Shown piece by piece: positions 1 to 14,286 of a DNA stretch of 64,000 nt. The position numbers and the translations under genes were made by a program. The stretch covers positions 1,117,001 through 1,181,000 of the forward strand of contig OX030957.1 of NCBI GenBank assembly GCA_943735955.1, given 5' to 3'. The stretch is from Piscicola geometra (Eukaryota > Annelida > Clitellata > Hirudinida > Piscicolidae). Position 1 is the stretch's first letter; every line of letters begins with the position of its first letter. The notes below the pieces were generated by a model that worked only from the letters and a program-made list of their open reading frames with translations, was not told where the DNA came from and searched no databases.

Positions 1-518
1 ACATATGTGCTCTAACACGTAATTTTCTAAACAAATATCATCCACAAAAAGTCTTCAATAAAAGGCTGGTGTTAAATATTCTTTTTTTTAAATAATGCAA
101 GTAAAGGTTAATGAAACGAACTTTATTGAGCAAAGAAAAATTATGACTGCCTAAAAATATAATTTTTAAACTTTATCAATTCTATAATAAACCTTTTTCA
201 AATTGTTCAAATTTTAGTTTTGAAAGATTGATCAAAATACTTCAGTTAATCATTTTAAATAAATTGAATATTAGATTAGGTTTTGTAATAAATTTCCTAT
301 TCAAAAAAATTTAGATCTTTTTTTATCAACAAAATTCAAACAAATCTAAGTCTATAAATAATTTTTTTTAAATACATTTTTTAATATATCTTTTCGTATC
401 AGCCTCTATTTGGTTAAAACAAGGCAAAGCATATATGGCCGCCTAATTGTTGTTCCTTATGTAATTTGCGCATCAAAAAATAAGGAAAAACATTAATATT
501 CTCACTTCACTTTCCCAG

Positions 519-1564
519 CTGCTCCTCTCTACTTAATAACGATGTGGAAGGACACCAAGTGGAACAGGCCAGTGTTGAACTGCCTGTACACCTTCTGGTC
601 TGTCGGAGCTCTGATCGGACCCTTCATCATCAGACTCTTCATTTGCCACATCGATAACCCTCAAGATTCGACAGAAACAAACATTACTGAGCATAATTCA
701 ACGTTGTCCTATATAGATGAATTCTACACACAACAATTCAGTCATTCATGCTTGAAACTTGCTCAAAGTGCTTTCCTTCTAATGGGAAGTATCATTTTCA
801 CCACAAGCATTCCCTTTTTCATAATTTTCACGGTAGAGCTATTCCGACCAATCAATGAAAATCCCAAAGGACTCAAAACAAAATATGCAAATCACATAAT
901 AACTTCTGAAGATATTCTTCTAGACGCGAAAAAAGTGGATCAAGTGGTGGCTGGAACGACGACACAGCCACCAACGTCGTCAAAGGCCATAGTGGGTCTC
1001 ATGCTCTTCTTCTTCACTGCACTCACCATCAGTATCGAGTGCATTACAATGCAGTACGTCGTCAACTTCGCATCTAAATACCTTCAATGGTCGGTAAGAA
1101 GTTCGAGCTATCTAATCACCGTTTTCTTCACTGCCCACGCCATATCCAGAGCCTTGAACATCGTCATTCTGATCTACATCAGACCAGTTATACTTTTGAC
1201 AGTCAACGTTATTATGTGCATAGTTGCGTTTATAACAGTGGCGGTATTGATAGACATGTGGCCAAACACCATCTACTTGGTCATTTCCGTTGTAGGATTC
1301 ATGATAGCGACTACCTACCCGACTGAAATTTTATACATTTCAGAAAACGTGCAATTTACACAAAACATGTCAGCTGTATCAGCCGTAGGGACGTCCATGG
1401 GGGGCGTCATCAGCCCATTCCTCGTCACCTCGCTAATCTCCCACTTCGGACTCATCTTCTTCACATATTACCAAGCCATCAGTTCCGTCTTGCTTCTCGT
1501 CGTTCTTATCATTCAAATGGTCTATTTTCGACGACCTATCAAACTACCCATAACTAAAGTTTAA
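519..1564 (+). CDS. Major facilitator superfamily transporter, NaGLT1/MFSD4-like (3' part)
   Basis: This looks like the last exon of a polytopic sugar-type transporter of the plasma membrane. It opens after a tttcccag acceptor at 511-518 with two bases completing a split codon, so the ATG at 542 is probably internal and the gene begins before the window. About 347 residues are encoded. Several hydrophobic segments resemble membrane helices, including FWSVGALIGPFIIRLFI near the start, a segment around residue 90, one after an ~80-residue hydrophilic loop (AIVGLMLFFFTALTISI), and four or five more before a basic tail (YFRRPIKLPITKV). The pattern of helices 4-5, long loop, then helices to the C-terminus, and motifs such as YPTEILYISE, resemble sodium-dependent glucose transporter 1 and MFSD4 proteins. 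The substrate cannot be read from the sequence. It is convergent with the ACE gene downstream. Confidence 0.7.
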
Positions 1565-1591
1565 CTATTTGAAAATTTGTTAAATTGCAAA

Positions 1592-1597
1592 AATAAA
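1592..1597 (+). terminator. Poly(A) signal of the MFS gene
   Basis: AATAAA lies 28 bases after the TAA stop of the transporter, a normal spacing for the 3' end of an animal mRNA. Confidence 0.55.
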
Positions 1598-3720
1598 CTT
1601 TATTATTTCTATTTTTTGTGTTTTCGATTAACAGCTGTGATGAAACCGGGCAGGTAAAAACATGAAAACATTATGGGGTAAATATAGGTGAACTGAACAA
1701 AAATTATATATAAAAAATACTGAAGATCCTTGAAATGAGATATATTTAAAAACGAAAAATTCGATTTTACATAATTTGAGCTTTGTAATACGTTGAAGCC
1801 AATAACTTGAACGAATCCATAATTTTACGCTGTTTTTTATGTACCTGAAGGATTTAGAAAAATTTATTTAACAACTTTTAATATTTTAAATTTAAATTTT
1901 CAATGACAGATTTTCAAATATAACTGAAGATACACATAAGTTTCTGCTTTGTTAAATCAAGGTTCTAAAGTATAATTTCAAAGAAGCTACATGTTGTCGA
2001 CTCAATCGCTGAGATAACTTCCAAGTATTGAAAATAAAAATGAATTCAGGCAATTATTAAATAAACATTTAAATTATAAATATTTCATTTATTTTAACAA
2101 TTTCAATTTTCACAACATTGTGGCACATTGTGTATGTGTATGTGTCAGGTTAATAATTTTTTTAATACTTAATATTTTATTTTTCTTAAGCAGAAAAAAC
2201 TAAATTGAAAAATTCCTATGCAATTGTATTTTTAATAGTTTATAATACAAATTCAAATAAAAATGTATTAAGTTATATATTTTGTAAGAATGACTATTAT
2301 ATTAAGCTACTTTTAATAATGCTTTTCTCAAATAATTTTATTGAAAATGCTCGGATAAAGATCTATTAGCTATTAGATACTTTTTTGCGTCTTACCAATC
2401 TAATAAAAATAAATAATAATAAAAATTCTATTGCCTGTGAAATGAACTTTGATGCTCATTACGTCTTATTGTTGGTTTAATATATGGAACGACTCAATAG
2501 TCATAAATCAAATGATACATAAATGTAAGATTTATTTTTTATATTTATGATTCTATTATTTTGCTGTCCATGGTTCGACGAGCACCTTAGAGGTTGTCTG
2601 GAAGTAATTTAGTTTAATACATTTTTATCAAAATTTATTTTGTTTTACATGAATCTTTTATTTTAGTTAGTTCAGCTGAAGTATTATTTTTTTATTACTA
2701 GTTTTTCATAACTTTTAAGTTTTCACGTTTTCAACTCGCCTGTAAGTTAACTTGGATCAATTTAAATTTAACTTTTATCGATCGATGTCAAGTTTTTCAA
2801 CCTATCTTAGTATAACTTAAACTTTCGTTAAGTTATCTAACATTTTTTCTTCAAATCGTAGGTTTTCAAACTATCAATAGATAAATCAATCAAAATTATC
2901 TTCATCATCATCACAGCACAATCATTTCGCCTACATCATCATCATTCCCAAAAAACATCATCTTCTTGAATCATCTTGAAACTAGTGTTGAGACTGGGAC
3001 CGGATGTGCAAAAAATGCTTTTGCCAAAACTAAAACTTTTGTTTTTGTGGCTGGTTTCTAATTTGTTGTTACAGCTCAGCTGGTTTGCTGCAGCCATCTC
3101 TCAACAGAATGAAAAATGAACCACAGTCAAAAACCATTTTAATTAATTCAAATTAAATATTTGTTAAATTTGCCATTACTTACTAAAGATATCTTTCATT
3201 ATTTTTTATACGTATTTATTCCAGTTAATATTTTTTTCTAAGTGATTTTATTCAATATGTTTTTTTCAACAAACAGGCTGGGTACCAAAGTCATTCAATT
3301 TGGCCTAAACCATATCACTGCTTAAAAATCACAGCCTTAAGTTCACAAACAATTAATCCTACAAGTTTATTTAGAATTTGAGGGTATTGTCCAAAAGCAT
3401 GGAAAAATTAATTCTCCAAAGAGTTTTCAATTACCTCGTAAAGACTTATTTTTTGGCAGTTAGCTTACCGTTGTCATCATTCGACATGGCAAACAAAAAA
3501 CACTATATTTTTTCAGAGTCAGTTTTTTTATTTGAATCATGAAACGATAGAAGTTTGCTAAGTATTTTAACAAATGTAAAATAAGTTTATAATAATCAAA
3601 AACTTAACTAGTTTTAACAAGTATATTTAGATTGATTACCTTTCACCAAATAATGAGTTCATAATTTGAAACGTTCAAGTGTAAATGAACTATTTTCAAA
3701 TAAACTTTCGGCTTTTCGTT
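1598..3720. other. Intergenic DNA between convergent MFS and ACE genes
   Basis: AT-rich sequence with no open frame or RNA gene that I can recognise. A short TCATCA-rich run occurs near 2903-2975. The 3' UTR of the minus-strand ACE gene should end in its last few hundred bases. Confidence 0.6.
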
Positions 3721-6700
3721 TCAACTCATGTCCCACATACCCTCCCATCCAATTGGTATGTTGTTCTCATCAAGATGTTTTATCAGCCAATCATCCAGTA
3801 TCTTGAAGTAGTTCACAATAGGTTTGGATCGAAAGCTATCAAAACCAGTTAACCTCTTCAAGCTCACTCGCCATGGCTCACTCGACCCTGGACTCAAAAA
3901 CTCTCTGATAGTTTATTATTAAATTATTTATTTATTTATTTTAAAATATAAATACTACTTTAGAGTTAATTCTCAGAAGCTTGCCTCAATTTGTTGCCAG
4001 CCTCCTTTGAATTGGATATATCACAGTTGTCGAAGTCTGTTGTCTGTCCTGCAGCCTTGCACAAAGCCTCGTGGAACTCAAATTGACCAACGATACTGTA
4101 AAAGTACCTGAAAGTGTTTCATTGCTTTGTTAAAGCCCGTCTCAAAGCCTTTAAAAGATTTTTAAAAAGCGCAAGATTGATTAAATGTTAAGGCTAGGGT
4201 TTCAATAGACAAAACTCGAAAAGAAAAGTTATTGTTCCCACAGTTTAGGTGACGAAGCTAGTGCTAATGAAGTTTTTCAAAATTTAAAGCTGAACTATTT
4301 TATCAATTTATAAATATTTCAAGTTTACGCAATTATATACCGGGTTTTTCGGCTAACCTGCTGTAAGAAATAAAGTTAGGAACGTGATACTTAGAGCCTA
4401 TGTCGAAGCCATTGTCGGGTCTTTCAATTGGTGGAGAAACTCCACTGAACTTTTTTCTTTTTTTTAATTTTAGAGATGGTTTAAAAAAATTAGTTGAATT
4501 AAAAAAAATAAAGTAACAATTAACTTGAAGAAAATAGTTTATTGGCTCATACCTTATTTCCCACCATTTCTTATTGTATTTATCAGCTGTTATTTCACCT
4601 CTGAAAACTGCAAACCTCCACTTATCAATGATGTATGCATAAGGTAAGAATACTACTTGAAATAGAGCCTTCTGCATCAGATCATTTATTCTTTGTTCTG
4701 CCAAAACAACGAACAACTATTAACTTTTATAATTAATCCTATAGTTTATACCATAATCCTAAGCATGAAGCTAAGCCTAACCCTAAGTCTAACCCTATCT
4801 CTAACCCCGGCCCTAATCCTAACCCTTACCCTAACCATTATACCCTTAAAATGTTTAATGCAAAACCGGAAATTTTTCAATTATTTACTATAAAACTGGA
4901 AAAAATCCAGTTTAAAGAAAAAGTTGAATACTTTTAATGATATCTTCATTTTCTTCTGTAGACTTTTCCAAAAATCCAATTGCTTGCAAATGTTTTTTGC
5001 TTCGAGCAGACAGAACAATCGTATCACCTGAATTTGTTGCAGTTCTAGATTGCGAATTCTACTTTCATAAAAAATCAACAGCTACAAATATTTAATGTCT
5101 GATTTATTATTGATTTAATTTTCAGAATTTGATAAAGATATAGGCTTTTTATGGAAAAAGACTTACCAATAGCTTCGGGGAAAGAAGGAGAAGGAAGGTT
5201 TTTGTACATGAATGGCTGATCGGAATGCAGCATGAAGTTAACTATGTGGCCCATTTCATGATGTGCATTGTAAAAATCCAGATCGTTCATTTGGGTACAC
5301 ATAAATATCCTTGGAAATGTTGGGTTAATGTCACTAATGGGATTATGTTTTACTGTTCACAAATTTTTCTCGAATATACTTAATATTAAAAACAATTTTT
5401 CATCTAAAGTTTTTTTATCATTTATTTTAAAAGGAAAAATATTTTTTTAGAAAATAAAACAATCTGTGTCTTATTGAGTTTTTCTACCTGTCATAAATCA
5501 CTTTTCAGTAATTTTTAGTTTTTTTTTACTAAAAGATCATTTGCAGTGTTCTTATTATAGATTTCATGGCTTTAAAAGTTATTAATTCTTACCTGTAGTC
5601 ACCCTTTTTTTTCAAGTCGTAAGCCCTAGGATCACAATTCATTGCTCCTATTTTTTCAAAATGAGACTTTTTCCAAAAAGTATCTGTCATTTTTTCTAGG
5701 CCCATTGAAATGAAAAAACTCTCTGCTAGTTCCATCAGCTTAGTTGCATTGAAATTTTTTCTGCTTAAAATGTCAGTAATATTTATGACTTCAACTTCTG
5801 GAAACGGTGTCACGATATCTCCAATTCCAATCCATGCCTGCCCCAATAAGTCACCTTAATTTGACATTTTAATGTTTGATAAGTTCAAAAAAATAAACAT
5901 GTCATCGTAAAACAAAAAAAATCAATATTTTTTTAATTTAAATATGTTTCATTAAATAATACCTAGTATGTGAGCTGGAATCGGATTTTTTGGATCACTT
6001 AAAACTTCAGGGATTTCTTCACTTCCACCAGAAAATTTTTTCTTGTAAAAATTGAACATCTTATGTCTGACAAAGGCGTGGACTCTGGTGAATAAGGGAA
6101 ACATGTCTCTGAGAAGTTGGTCCATGTTGTCCTCCATCGATTTGTCGTCATAATCTTCAATTAGCCATTCTTCCGCTAGGTCTTTGTAACCTGCACATTT
6201 GAGTATTATTATATCAGTTATCGCCTGTGATACTTAGAAAAATATTATAATATAATCTGTCAAAAAATAAAATTTTAAGCACAACAACACATTCAAAACT
6301 TTACCTTTTTTTTCCGATTTTTTATTCTTCAATTCCGTCATTATGTTGAAAGGTTGTGTAAGTTCGTCAGATACCATATCGTGGCACTGCTTCCAAAAAT
6401 TTGACAACTTTTCGTAATCTCTTTGTTTCATGTATTGTGCCAGTCCAGCAGGCGAGTATGTAGTCCCGTCGATCACAACGTCTTTTTTGAAGAATGCTCT
6501 CACTTTATGTATTTGGCTATTCAGTAACCTAAAGTTTTAATATTTTTTATTAATAAGAATGGGTTGAATCTCTAGACTATCAATAAGATATAACAATTTT
6601 TTCCAAAAACAGTTCAAATTTCAACTCTCTTACTCGATATCTTCATTAGATAATGGATTTTGAGGCTTTGTCTTGTAATAGTCAAGAACCTTAAATATGG

Positions 6701-7433
6701 TTTCATTTCCACAATTAACTAGATCATCTCTACGCTCAAGATACTTATCTGCTTCGCTTCTGGACTTTTCCCAATAATCGTCATACTTCTTTTCTTTCTC
6801 TTTATACTTTTGTGTGGAGCATGAGCTATTTTAATAAAATATTCTTTAAAAATTAAAACATTACATTACTTTATTGTATGCTAAAATTTCAAATAGCGCA
6901 TTAAAAATACTAGCCTTCTCCTTGTTGCTTTCTGGAGAAACAATAGTATCCAGATATGCATCGTTGTATTCACTTGTGACTTCAATAATTTTTTCGTTGT
7001 TTTCCACGTCCCATTTAACAAATTCTTGGCAAATATTTTCTGTTTCGGTTTCAGAAATAAAATTAAAGAGAATTTCAAAATGTTGAAAAAAAGCTTTTTT
7101 TATCGACTGATATTAAATGCATTATAGGTTTCAAGAAAACTATTATGAATATTAAGTTAATTAAAATATACATTTTTGAAAAATAAAGGATCTACCTTTC
7201 TTTCTCATAAAAAGTATAACTTAATTCATTATATATTGTGGTTGGATACAGAAACTACCATCAATTTTAACATGAAATGTCTAAAATTAACTTTGGTTTG
7301 ATCGCGATTAATTAAAACAAAACAATTGATTAATGAAAATTATAAAAACTAAATGTTTATACACACTTGTTTGGTCGTCACAGTGCACCCCGAGAGGACT
7401 GGAGAGAAGGAAGAGAAGGAGTAGGACACACAT
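3721..7433 (-). CDS. Angiotensin-converting enzyme-like M2 dipeptidyl carboxypeptidase
   Basis: Complete single-domain secreted zinc peptidase of 633 residues. Exons on the minus strand: 7433-7367, 7039-6870, 6806-6634, 6528-6305, 6190-5963, 5854-5593, 5309-5167, 5027-4932, 4697-4553, 4444-4358, 4107-3985, 3904-3721; all phases agree. The ATG at 7433 begins a hydrophobic signal peptide (MCVLLLLFLLSSPLGVHC). Zinc motif HHEMGH has ligands His392 and His396 with catalytic Glu393; the third ligand Glu420 follows 24 residues later, the spacing seen in human testis ACE. KYHVPN and SRYF supply the Lys/His and Tyr of the substrate pocket. HAFVR, PIPAHILG, FEFHEALCK and GSSEPW are family landmarks. 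The N-terminal third is very divergent, and the usual FHEAIG is FPEAIG. There is no membrane anchor after the final GWEGMWDMS, so it is probably soluble. The intron after 3985 uses a GC donor. ACE trims C-terminal dipeptides from peptides; the substrate here is unknown. Confidence 0.93.
4771..4836. repeat. Degenerate telomere-like (CCCTAA)n run
   Basis: About ten imperfect units of CTAACC / CCCTAA type lie in the ACE intron between the exons at 5027-4932 and 4697-4553. CCCTAA is the complement of the common metazoan telomere unit TTAGGG. The array is short and eroded, so it is an interstitial relic or a convergent microsatellite, not a chromosome end. Confidence 0.7.
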
Positions 7434-7758
7434 CTCGTCACAATAGCTTGGAAGTTTCTTAGGATATTTATACCCTTTTGCATGAATTTAAATCTTTACT
7501 CTTCAATAAGAAGCAAACAGCTTGAACAAATATCATAAAAACAATAGTTGTCTCGTGGCCATTTTTAAAGATTTTTTTTTAAATCTTGTTAATAAATATT
7601 CGAATAGACATCTGCATCAAATCATTTTTTTCTAAAAATATATCATTCGATTTTTCAGTTTTAATAAATTTTCTTTTACATTTTAGTCTATTTTAGTTTT
7701 CAGAATTTAAAATTAATATTAGAAAATTTATAACGAACTTAATATTCTGTAAATTTTT

Positions 7759-7917
7759 ATATAAAAAATATGCGTAGGTAACTATATCGAACTTAATCTT
7801 CAGTAAATTAAAATTACCTACGCATATTTTTTTATAAAAAAAGTAATAGTCTCTTTTACTCTTTACTGTATTTACAGAAGATAAGTTCGATATAGCTATT
7901 AGCTACCTACGCATTTA
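7759..7917. repeat. Foldback inverted repeat (MITE-like)
   Basis: A left arm at about 7768-7808 (TATGCGTAGGTAACTATATC, then GAACTTAATCTTC) is repeated inverted at about 7868-7916 (GAAGATAAGTTCGATATAGC, then CTACCTACGCAT). A third inverted piece, TTACCTACGCATAT, sits between them at 7814-7828. The region can fold into long hairpins. It lies just 5' of the ACE gene. I see no coding capacity. Confidence 0.7.
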
Positions 7918-8109
7918 AATATTTTGTGGGGAAAATTGTGCTTTATCTAATAATGAAAAGTCCAGATGTCGTAGAAACTGCCATAACTTAAACATTTCAA
8001 ATGAAGTATTGAAAGAAGTTAATTAAACAAATTTAATATAAAATATAGTTCAATGATCTTCGAATAATCTCACCTCTGTTTATCACTTCAATTGTACTCA
8101 AATTCAAAA

Positions 8110-9075
8110 CTTTACTGAAATGTATTTTGTCGTGGTACTGCTTCCAGGCACTCCACAACGTTTAAAAATCTCTTTGTTCCATGTATTCGACCAGCTCAAG
8201 AGGTATTGAATCCTCATCTTCGTCAATCTCAGAAAGAGATCGAAATTTTTTTTTTTTGAATGCTTCTCTAAACGTTTTCTTTTTACAAAATAAATTAGGC
8301 AATTCCTAAATAATTATTTAATAAATATAAAAGATTTTTTAAGTAAAAGCAGTTAAACTCTACTCGTATAAAAAACGGCAATATACGCTTTGAAATCTTT
8401 GTTCTTTTTCTTTGGCGTTTTTGAATCTGAATCTTTATCGTTTTTGAAATTTGATTTTGGGGTTTTCGACTTTTTTATTTCAGTATCACAAAATTCAGCA
8501 ATTCCTTCCCAGAACAAATGTGTATATATTTTAATATTTATTTGTATAAAACAGTTGATAAACATTTTATTTAATAGAATAACATTAAGTTCTTTCAATG
8601 TGCGATGACTAATGTGCAACGACTTCAATGCAGAGCGTTTGTTTTATTAATTAAAATTTCAAACTCTTATTTTCTTTTTCCGACAAACCCTCCTTAGACG
8701 TTGTTTTGTAAAAGTTAAGAACTTTTAATAGGGTTTCATTATTACATTTAACTATATCATCTATATGAGAGAGGTAGCAATCTGCTTCGCTTTCAGATTT
8801 TATGGAATATTTTTCATAATTTTCCTAAAAACAGCGTTTTATAAATTATTTCGAACAGTGAGCTTAAATTTTATGTTCTGTGAAAATTTTCGATTGTGCT
8901 TTTTGTTATTTTCAGTGAGAATTTTACATATTGACATTAATTATGACGTGATGAATTAAGAACCAAGCTGTTTGATTAATTAATTAAGAACAATGAAAGG
9001 TTAAAGGTCATATATTAATACAGGTTTATTTGGCATTGACAGTGCAACGCGAGGGGACGGGAGAGAAGTTGGGAA
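8110..9075 (-). pseudogene. Relic of a second ACE-like gene (5' half)
   Basis: Three blocks match successive 5' exons of the neighbouring ACE gene in the same order and strand. At 9026-9071, ACAGTGCAACGCGAGGGGAC mirrors the signal-peptide exon at about 7390-7410. At 8690-8810 the minus strand encodes KSESEADCYL...CNNETLLKVLNFYKT, against KSRSEADKYL...CGNETIFKVLDYYKT in the third ACE exon. At 8130-8280 it encodes LVEYMEQRDF, a stop, then WKQYHD, against LAQYMKQRDY...FWKQCHD in the fourth exon. The in-frame stop, the absence of the catalytic half and the lack of a continuous reading frame make this a dead partial tandem duplicate. A lysine/serine-rich minus-strand frame at 8353-8628 lies between the blocks and is not recognised. 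Confidence 0.8.
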
Positions 9076-9298
9076 TGCGTTGGAATCCACCATACTTGAA
9101 ATAACCATACGGGGAATGTACCTCTAAATTTTTTACAATTTTTACAAATAGGAAACACTACAAATAAACAAAATTAATTTTAAAAAAATTAAATTAATTT
9201 TTTTTCTTATTTTTTTACGCCACTTGAAATTTCAACATTGGAATGTACCCTACAGGGAATCTACCTTCTAATACCTCCTCGTTTGTCCCTCACATCCT

Positions 9299-10373
9299 CA
9301 TAAATTTGTCTTTGGCACATCGACACAGGTTTTCCACTCCATTGTTGTGCACACCACTAGGCACCATAAAACATCTGAAGTGGTTGACGGCGGAGTGGGC
9401 TATTCCCGTCACTTGAGTTTTTCTTGAGTATGCCCTCCACTCGTCACTCCAGATCGTTGTAGTTGTTGAGACGAGTATAAACTGTGAAACAGTTATTTAT
9501 AAATTAATATACATTGATAATAATTTAATAGTAAAAATATATATTGAAATAATACCTGGCAATACATATTCTGTTATAATAAGCAGAAGAGTGGTAGCAT
9601 CCCTCTTCTCCACCTCTACCATGAAGGCCTCCTTGGTATCCTTATCGATGCCTCCAAACACCCATCTTGATTTCACAGGTCTAGCATGATGATTCCTCGT
9701 TCGCTTGGAAGACAAGATCACACTCTCATCAATCAGGACCTCCTATACGAACTGGGTGATCTCTCACCCAGCTCACACAGAGCTCTCTAAGCATGTTGCA
9801 CCAGTCGGATAGAGTTTTCTTATCTTTTATTTTCAACAAACTGGCTGTTGTCGCCTGACTGATGTCATTGAGAGACCAGTAAAAAATCATCTGAATAGTG
9901 TAATACATTTTTTCATTAATAGTTTTTATATTACAAATCAAGTTTCAGTATATTATCATCGAAATACTTCAAATAAAGAAAAGTAAAGTACCTATCATGA
10001 TGCCTCTATTCAGGGAGAGGCGAAAGTTTCCGAAAAAATTCCCTTTTCTTACAGACACGAATTTGTGGCATCGTGGACATCGCCATTTATGTCCGTTTGA
10101 AACATCGCGGCGATCAGAGAACATCATGTCTGCTCCGCTGAGTTGACCATGATCTTTCGCCCAAATCACGGCAACCTCAGTTTTAAAAATAGAATAAGCT
10201 AATAATTGGAATCCACAAATTTCACTAACATCAGGAAAAGCCATGATAAAACGATTTTGAGAAAGAGCGCTAAAAACGATATTGATGGATTTTTTTTTAG
10301 AAAGAAGAGATGTTAAACTTTTATTCATTTTAACAAATGCCACATATGAATAGATAAGCTGAGTAATTATCAA
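9299..10373 (-). pseudogene. IS1595/ISXO2-type transposase gene, frameshifted
   Basis: The minus strand encodes, in order, an N-terminal zinc-ribbon segment (WRCPRCHKFVSVRKGNFF), a helical region (NDISQATTASLLKIKDKKTL), then IGGPD, IDES, SRWVFGGIDKDTKEAFMVEV, TTIWSDEWRAYS and VNHF..GVHNNGVE. This is the domain order of the DDE transposases of the IS1595/ISXO2 family found in bacteria and, as Merlin-like elements, in invertebrates. IDES and WSDEW give the first two acidic catalytic residues; HNNGVE sits where the third region is expected. Two GT-AG introns fit (about 9994-9945 and 9555-9485). The frame breaks at about 9733, between IGGPD and IDES, so this copy cannot make the intact enzyme unless there is a sequencing error. 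The start is unclear: the ATG near 10331 or the one near 10242. I found no terminal inverted repeats around it. Confidence 0.75.
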
Positions 10374-10628
10374 TATTTTTTACAAAAGTATAAAAAACTG
10401 ATGTAAAAGAAAAAAAAGAAATTAATACTTAACAGATTATCACAAAGAGAAAATTATTGAAAAAAAAGTATAAAGAATTTTAAATTAAAATTATTCATCC
10501 TATTATAAATAATTATAATTTAAAAAACGCTAAAGTATTTATTTTTTTGATTTTATGCATTATATTTCTAAATAAATATGATCTTAAACTTTAAGACTTA
10601 AAGAAACGATTCAACATTATGAATTATA

Positions 10629-13870
<3,242 letters not shown>

Positions 13871-14002
13871 TTGTATTTATAATGAATCTGTAAGAACCAT
13901 TTCAAATTATTGTTTTTTTTAAATGATTTATTTATTTATTTTGGAAATGCACATTAAAAGTTCATTCTCATGTGTTAATATTATTTAATTCAATTGTTTA
14001 CT

Positions 14003-14008
14003 AATAAA
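14003..14008 (+). terminator. Candidate poly(A) signal of KAT8
   Basis: AATAAA about 135 bases after the KAT8 stop codon, and before the transposon at 14287. Confidence 0.4.
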
Positions 14009-14286
14009 AAATAATATTTTCTGTAGAATGATATCTGCATAGATATCTTTCTAAGGATATCTGCCTTTAGAAACTGCATGTTCAGTGAGCAGCCTGCTCA
14101 CTCGGCAGAAACATTTTTTGAAAAAACATGAAATTTTTGATGGATGGAAAAAGAGTTTAATATTTAAATGTTGCTTTATGTAGTAAATAACCCGTGTTTT
14201 AAATGTCTTAATCTTTTATCTATGCCTATAGATTTATTTTATCGTGTTTGTGTGTGTTAATCTATAATTACACAATTATCAAATGA

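Noticed and set aside
542..544. ATG as the start of the transporter gene
   Set aside because: The frame stays open upstream to a good acceptor at 511-518, and the protein would lack the first helices of the family.
8353..8628. Lysine-rich 91-residue minus-strand frame
   Set aside because: No ACE similarity and no splice context; it is probably chance coding within the decayed ACE relic.
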